DNA of 39,147 bases from Dechloromonas sp. GTDB lineage: Bacteria; Pseudomonadota; Gammaproteobacteria; Burkholderiales; Rhodocyclaceae. Where the stretch lies: positions 1 through 39,147 of the forward strand of contig JAEUOG010000063.1 in assembly GCA_016790815.1 (NCBI GenBank), written 5' to 3'. The notes beneath the pieces are model-generated. The model was not told the DNA's origin. It saw only the letters and a program-made list of their open reading frames with translations, and did no database searches. The position numbers were made by a program, and so were the translations under genes. Shown here in pieces: positions 34,756-39,147 of this stretch (position 1 is the first letter of the stretch; each line of letters opens with the position of its first letter).

Positions 34756-36215
34756 GCCTTTCCACGGTCAACCGGAAAAACAGCGTAAAACTGCTGTTTG
34801 GCCTGACGGCCGCATTGCTCGCCTGGCGCTTCTGGCTGCTGCCCAATCTGGGCATCACGCTCTACGTCGATGAGGCGCAATACTGGACCTGGGCGCAGCA
34901 TCTGGATTGGGGCTATTTCTCCAAGCCGCCCGGCGTCGCGGCGCTGATCTGGCTGTCCACCGCGCTGTTCGGCGACGGGCTGGTCGGCGTCAAGGCACTT
35001 TCGATGCTCTGCTATCCGCTGGCTGCGGCGGCGTGTTGGGCGATTGCCCGCCGCCTTTACGACGAGCGTGTCGCCTTCTGGTCGGCCGTTGCAGTGCTGA
35101 CCCTGCCGATTTTTTCCTGGCTCGGCCTGTTCGTTTCCACCGATGCGTTGCTCACGCTGCTCTGGGCGCTGGCGCTGTGGGCCTTCCTACGCGCGCTGGA
35201 CAGCGATTCGTGGGGCGACTGGCTGTTGCTCGGTCTGGTCTGCGGCCTCGGCCTGCTCTCCAAATACACGATGGCGGCGTGGCTCGGCGCGGCCTTCCTG
35301 TTCCTGCTGGCGTTTCACCCGCCACGCCTGGCTTCGGCCAAGCCCTGGCTGGCGGTTGGGCTGGCGCTGTTGATCCTGTCGCCGAATATTGTCTGGAATT
35401 TCACCCACGATTTTCCGACGCTCAAGCACACCGCCGACATCACGCTGAACCGCGCTGCCGGCGGTGGGCTGGCTTCGCTCGGCGAGTTTTGGGCGGCTCA
35501 ATGGATCGCCTTCGGCCCGGTGCTCGGCAGTGTTTTCGTGCTGCTCCTCGTCCGCGTTCGCGAAAGCTGGCGCGACGACCGGACCCGGCTCCTGCTCTGG
35601 TTCGCGCTGCCGCTGTGGATCGTCGTCTCGGCGCAAGCCATGAAGAGCAGCGCCAACGCCAACTGGGCGGCCCCCGCCTTCGCACCGGCCGTCATCGCCG
35701 CCGTCGCCTGGCTGCTGCAGCGCGAGAAGAAAAAGCTGCTGATTGCCGGCCTGGCAATCAATCTATTGGTCGTCGGGCTCGTCTATCACTGGCCGCAGGT
35801 GATTGCTGCGGTCAACCCGGAAAAACAGGCAAAATTGAACCCGTTCAAGCGCGCCATGGGCTGGGACGAACTGGGGCGACAACTAAAACCGATCCTGCTC
35901 GCCCACCCGGACAGCGTACTGGTCGCCGACAACCGTACCCTGCTCGCCCACATGCTCTACGAACTGCGTGACCTCAAGCCTGCCGCCGCCAGCTGGAACC
36001 CATCCGGCGTCGCCAGCGACCATTACAAGCTGACGACCGACCTGCGCCCTTACATCGGCAAGGATGCGATCCTGATCACCGACACCGCACCGGGCGCCGA
36101 CTTCGCCCCGCGCTTCGCCAGCATTGAAAAGTTGGCGACCCTGAAAGCGCCGCTCGACGCCGCGACCAGCCGCGACATGGATGTTTATCTGCTGCATGAC
36201 TTCCAGGGCTATTGA
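34752..36215 (+). CDS. ArnT/PMT-like lipid-linked glycosyltransferase
   Basis: 487 residues from GTG 34752, overlapping the preceding stop. About ten to twelve membrane helices; the first periplasmic loop has YVDEAQYWTWAQHLDWGYFSKPPG, with the Asp/Glu of GT-C (ArnT, PMT) enzymes. It would transfer a sugar from a lipid carrier to lipid A or another envelope target. Odd: its first ~15 codons are largely made of a copy of the dispersed repeat (STVNRKNSVK). Confidence 0.92.
   Translation: MSLSTVNRKNSVKLLFGLTAALLAWRFWLLPNLGITLYVDEAQYWTWAQHLDWGYFSKPPGVAALIWLSTALFGDGLVGVKALSMLCYPLAAAACWAIARRLYDERVAFWSAVAVLTLPIFSWLGLFVSTDALLTLLWALALWAFLRALDSDSWGDWLLLGLVCGLGLLSKYTMAAWLGAAFLFLLAFHPPRLASAKPWLAVGLALLILSPNIVWNFTHDFPTLKHTADITLNRAAGGGLASLGEFWAAQWIAFGPVLGSVFVLLLVRVRESWRDDRTRLLLWFALPLWIVVSAQAMKSSANANWAAPAFAPAVIAAVAWLLQREKKKLLIAGLAINLLVVGLVYHWPQVIAAVNPEKQAKLNPFKRAMGWDELGRQLKPILLAHPDSVLVADNRTLLAHMLYELRDLKPAAASWNPSGVASDHYKLTTDLRPYIGKDAILITDTAPGADFAPRFASIEKLATLKAPLDAATSRDMDVYLLHDFQGY
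34762..34778 (+). repeat. Perfect copy of the 17-bp dispersed motif in the 5' end of the ArnT-like gene
   Basis: Exact CCACGGTCAACCGGAAA starting 10 bases after the GTG start codon; the unit continues to about 34790. It encodes residues 4-9 of the protein in frame. Confidence 0.85.
35809..35843 (+). repeat. Possible weak copy of the dispersed repeat in the ArnT-like gene
   Basis: GCGGTCAACCCGGAAAAACA is similar to the 34762 copy with one extra C and flank changes. It may be chance, as it is inside the coding region and the match is only partial. Confidence 0.3.
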
Positions 36216-36885
36216 GCTTCGCGTCGCCGGCGTCGTGTTCGCGCTGCTGGCGGTGCTCTTCGTGGCGTTTCCGGAAATTGATCTGGCCGCCAGCGGCGCT
36301 TTTTATCAGGATGGCCGCTGGGCGTTTTCAGGCGGCAACTGGCCGTTCTTCGAACTGCTGTACCGCGGCACGCCGCGCGTCGGTCAGGCGCTGCTCATTG
36401 TCCTCGCCAGCGGCCTGCTGCTTGGCAGCATCAAGCGCCTGACCTGGCTGCATGCCCGGCGGACAACCTTCGGTTTCCTGCTCGCAGCGGCGCTGCTCGG
36501 GCCGGTGCTGCTCGTCGACGCGACGCTCAAGGATGGCTGGCACCGGGCGCGCCCGGCCACAGTGGCCGAATTCGCCGGGCCGCTCACCTTCACGCCGGCC
36601 TTCGTGGTCAGCGACCAGTGCCCGAAGAATTGCTCCTTCGTCAGCGGTCACGTGGCCACCGCCGCCTTCGTCATGGCCTTCGGCTGGCTCGGTGCTCCCG
36701 CTGTGCGTCGGCGCTGGTTGCTGGCCAGCCTGGCCACCGGCACGCTGCTCACCGTGGTGCGCATGACCGCCGGCGGACATTTCCTGTCCGACACCATCTT
36801 CGCGTGGTTCGCGACCTATTTCAGCCTGTGGCTGACGGAATGGGTTTTCCGACGGCTGAAATGGCTACCGCCGACCGAAAAATAA
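36196..36885 (+). CDS. PAP2-superfamily phosphatase (lipid phosphatase/LpxE-like)
   Basis: 229 residues from ATG 36196, with an overlap into the previous gene; a start at 36181 is possible. Five or six membrane helices. PAP2 motifs are intact: KDGWHRARP (K-x6-RP), CSFVSGH (the SGH motif) and R-x5-H-x3-D in RMTAGGHFLSD. It likely removes phosphate from an undecaprenyl or lipid A substrate, which fits the ArnC/ArnT-like neighbours. Confidence 0.93.
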   Translation: MTSRAIELRVAGVVFALLAVLFVAFPEIDLAASGAFYQDGRWAFSGGNWPFFELLYRGTPRVGQALLIVLASGLLLGSIKRLTWLHARRTTFGFLLAAALLGPVLLVDATLKDGWHRARPATVAEFAGPLTFTPAFVVSDQCPKNCSFVSGHVATAAFVMAFGWLGAPAVRRRWLLASLATGTLLTVVRMTAGGHFLSDTIFAWFATYFSLWLTEWVFRRLKWLPPTEK

Positions 36886-36891
36886 GCATTC

Positions 36892-36908
36892 CCACGGTCA
36901 ACCGGAAA
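36892..36908 (+). repeat. Perfect copy of the 17-bp dispersed motif
   Basis: Exact CCACGGTCAACCGGAAA, seven bases past the PAP2 stop. The extended unit (36891-36927) matches the trpC segment at 34 of 37 positions. It is followed at once by a terminator hairpin. Confidence 0.85.
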
Positions 36909-36922
36909 TAATCCCCAAAATC

Positions 36923-36948
36923 AAAAACCGCCGAAACCGGCGGTTTTA
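36923..36948 (+). terminator. Terminator after the PAP2 gene
   Basis: AACCGCCG-AAAC-CGGCGGTT hairpin with A5 before and T4 after. It ends the envelope-lipid operon and abuts the dispersed repeat. Confidence 0.85.
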
Positions 36949-36999
36949 TGCTTTTTGGGTCACGCGCCATTAATTGGCCCGACTATCGAGCCTCCGCCC

Positions 37000-37045
37000 T
37001 TCGGAAATCCGAATGCCAGCCCGGCCGAATCCTCGGGAATCCGGC
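37000..37045 (+). promoter_or_regulatory. Tandem operator-like repeats upstream of aspA
   Basis: A palindrome TTCGGA-AA-TCCGAA at 37000-37013 and a second, weaker match TCGGGAATCCGG starting 37033 are 32 bp apart, i.e. three helical turns on the same face. They lie 45-90 bases upstream of the -24/-12 elements, the place for an enhancer-binding activator such as a DctD-type protein. Confidence 0.5.
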
Positions 37046-37089
37046 ACTCTCGCCGCTCCGCCCCGAAAAATTCATTAAAAATCAATGCC

Positions 37090-37123
37090 TGGCAAACCGA
37101 TTGCCGCTGGCATGCCTCCTGCA
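37090..37123 (+). promoter_or_regulatory. Two closely spaced sigma-54 -24/-12-type promoters
   Basis: TGGCAAACCGATTGC (37090-37104) and TGGCATGCCTCCTGCA (37108-37123) each have the GG-N10-GC spacing of sigma-54 promoters; the second also keeps TGGCA/TGCA. They end 55 bases before the aspA start. No sigma-70 -10 box as clear as that of rplU is present. Confidence 0.6.
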
Positions 37124-37178
37124 ATGAAAAGCGAACCGGACGGCGCCCCGCCCGACCACAACACGCACAGGAGACAGC

Positions 37179-38603
<1,425 letters not shown>

Positions 38604-38644
38604 GCCAGCACCCATCATTCAATGCACAAAACAAGGAAACCATC

Positions 38645-39147
38645 ATGAAAATGAACCGGTTAACCACCCTGATCATGATCGCCATGGTCCTCGGCGTCAT
38701 CGTCGGCTACGCCTGCAATACCATGGCCGGCGGCCCGGCCGCCGCCAAGGAAATCGCCGGCTATTTCGGCATCCTGACCGACATCTTCCTGCGCCTGATC
38801 AAGATGATCATCGCCCCGCTCGTCTTCGCCACCCTGGTCGTCGGCCTGGCCGGCATGGGCGACTCGAAGACAGTCGGCCGCATCGGCGCCAAGGCGCTCG
38901 GCTGGTTCATCGCCGCCTCGCTGTGTTCGCTGGCGCTCGGCATGATCTTCGCCAACCTGCTGCAGCCAGGCGCCAATCTCGGCGTGCCGCTGCCCGAAGT
39001 CGGCGCCGCGGTCGGCCTGAAGACCAGCGCCCTGAATCTCAAGGACTTCATAACCCACGTCTTCCCGAAGAACATCTTCGAGGAGATGGCGACCAATGAG
39101 ATCCTGCAGATCATGGTTTTCGCCGTCTTCTTCTGCCTGGCACTCCG
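38645..39147 (+). CDS. dctA: DctA-type C4-dicarboxylate/amino acid:cation symporter (5' part)
   Basis: 167 residues before the window edge; the gene is cut. Opens MKMNRLTTLIMIAMVLGVI, then ILTDIFLRLIKMIIAPLVFATLVVG, the conserved DAACS (SLC1-like) segment of helices 1-3. It would import succinate, fumarate, malate or aspartate, which fits the adjacent aspA. AAGGAA lies 8 bases upstream. Whether the full gene is intact cannot be seen. Confidence 0.9.
   Translation, partial: MKMNRLTTLIMIAMVLGVIVGYACNTMAGGPAAAKEIAGYFGILTDIFLRLIKMIIAPLVFATLVVGLAGMGDSKTVGRIGAKALGWFIAASLCSLALGMIFANLLQPGANLGVPLPEVGAAVGLKTSALNLKDFITHVFPKNIFEEMATNEILQIMVFAVFFCLAL

Noticed and set aside
35809-35843. Full copy of the dispersed repeat in the ArnT-like gene
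   Set aside because: Only a partial match with an extra base; kept as a low-confidence entry.

Overview
The window is about 39 kb of GC-rich bacterial chromosome. Gene content and protein style (HigBA, a porin of the porin_4 type, GlnRS, TrpGDC, aspA-dctA, PhaJ-like hydratase, RluB/RluF, ObgE) suggest a betaproteobacterium, most likely Rhodocyclales of the Dechloromonas/Azonexus kind. That placement is inference from sequence style; no rRNA or other marker is present, and no tRNA, rRNA or CRISPR array was found.

Layout. 1-4000 is a mixed accessory edge: the 5' end of a probable IS1595-type transposase, a small lipoprotein, a zinc-ribbon protein with a Card1/DUF1887-like PD-(D/E)XK nuclease core, a Cys/His-rich hemerythrin running into a decayed hemolysin III (YqfA) gene, a small hypothetical and a LysR regulator. 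4023-10777 is a housekeeping stretch: crcB, then a same-strand run of glnS, a small Cys protein, an orphan adenine-type DNA methyltransferase, pyrF, ypfJ-like metallopeptidase, a thioredoxin-like protein and an M23 peptidase. 10823-11678 holds small genes (a 41-residue lipoprotein, a Cys-cluster protein, a RidA-family protein). 11930-17859 is a compact minus-strand operon: hybrid histidine kinase, HD-GYP response regulator, outer-membrane channel and PstS-like periplasmic protein. 18082-23088 has an unknown protein and a MacAB-like efflux set with one adaptor, one ATPase and two permeases. 23167-28918 has phaJ, rluB/F, an FKBP isomerase, then rplU-rpmA-obgE and proB, with a MntA-HepT toxin-antitoxin pair wedged between obgE and proB. 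29184-31075 holds a porin and a HigBA pair with a clear operator-like palindrome. 31236-33645 is trpGDC without trpE. 33745-36885 is an ArnC-like/ArnT-like/PAP2 envelope-lipid modification cluster. 37179 to the end is aspA plus the start of a dctA-type transporter, preceded by two overlapping sigma-54-type -24/-12 elements and a tandem operator-like repeat.

The most unusual signal is a dispersed 17-bp motif, CCACGGTCAACCGGAAA, found perfectly four times on both strands, with related copies elsewhere. It sits at gene ends or gene starts, is part of a longer ~37-bp unit, and is nearly identical to a stretch inside the trpC coding region. Other notable points are the Card1-like nuclease, the hemolysin III remnant, the four-gene sensing operon, and the toxin-antitoxin pair nested with almost no spacing inside an essential operon.
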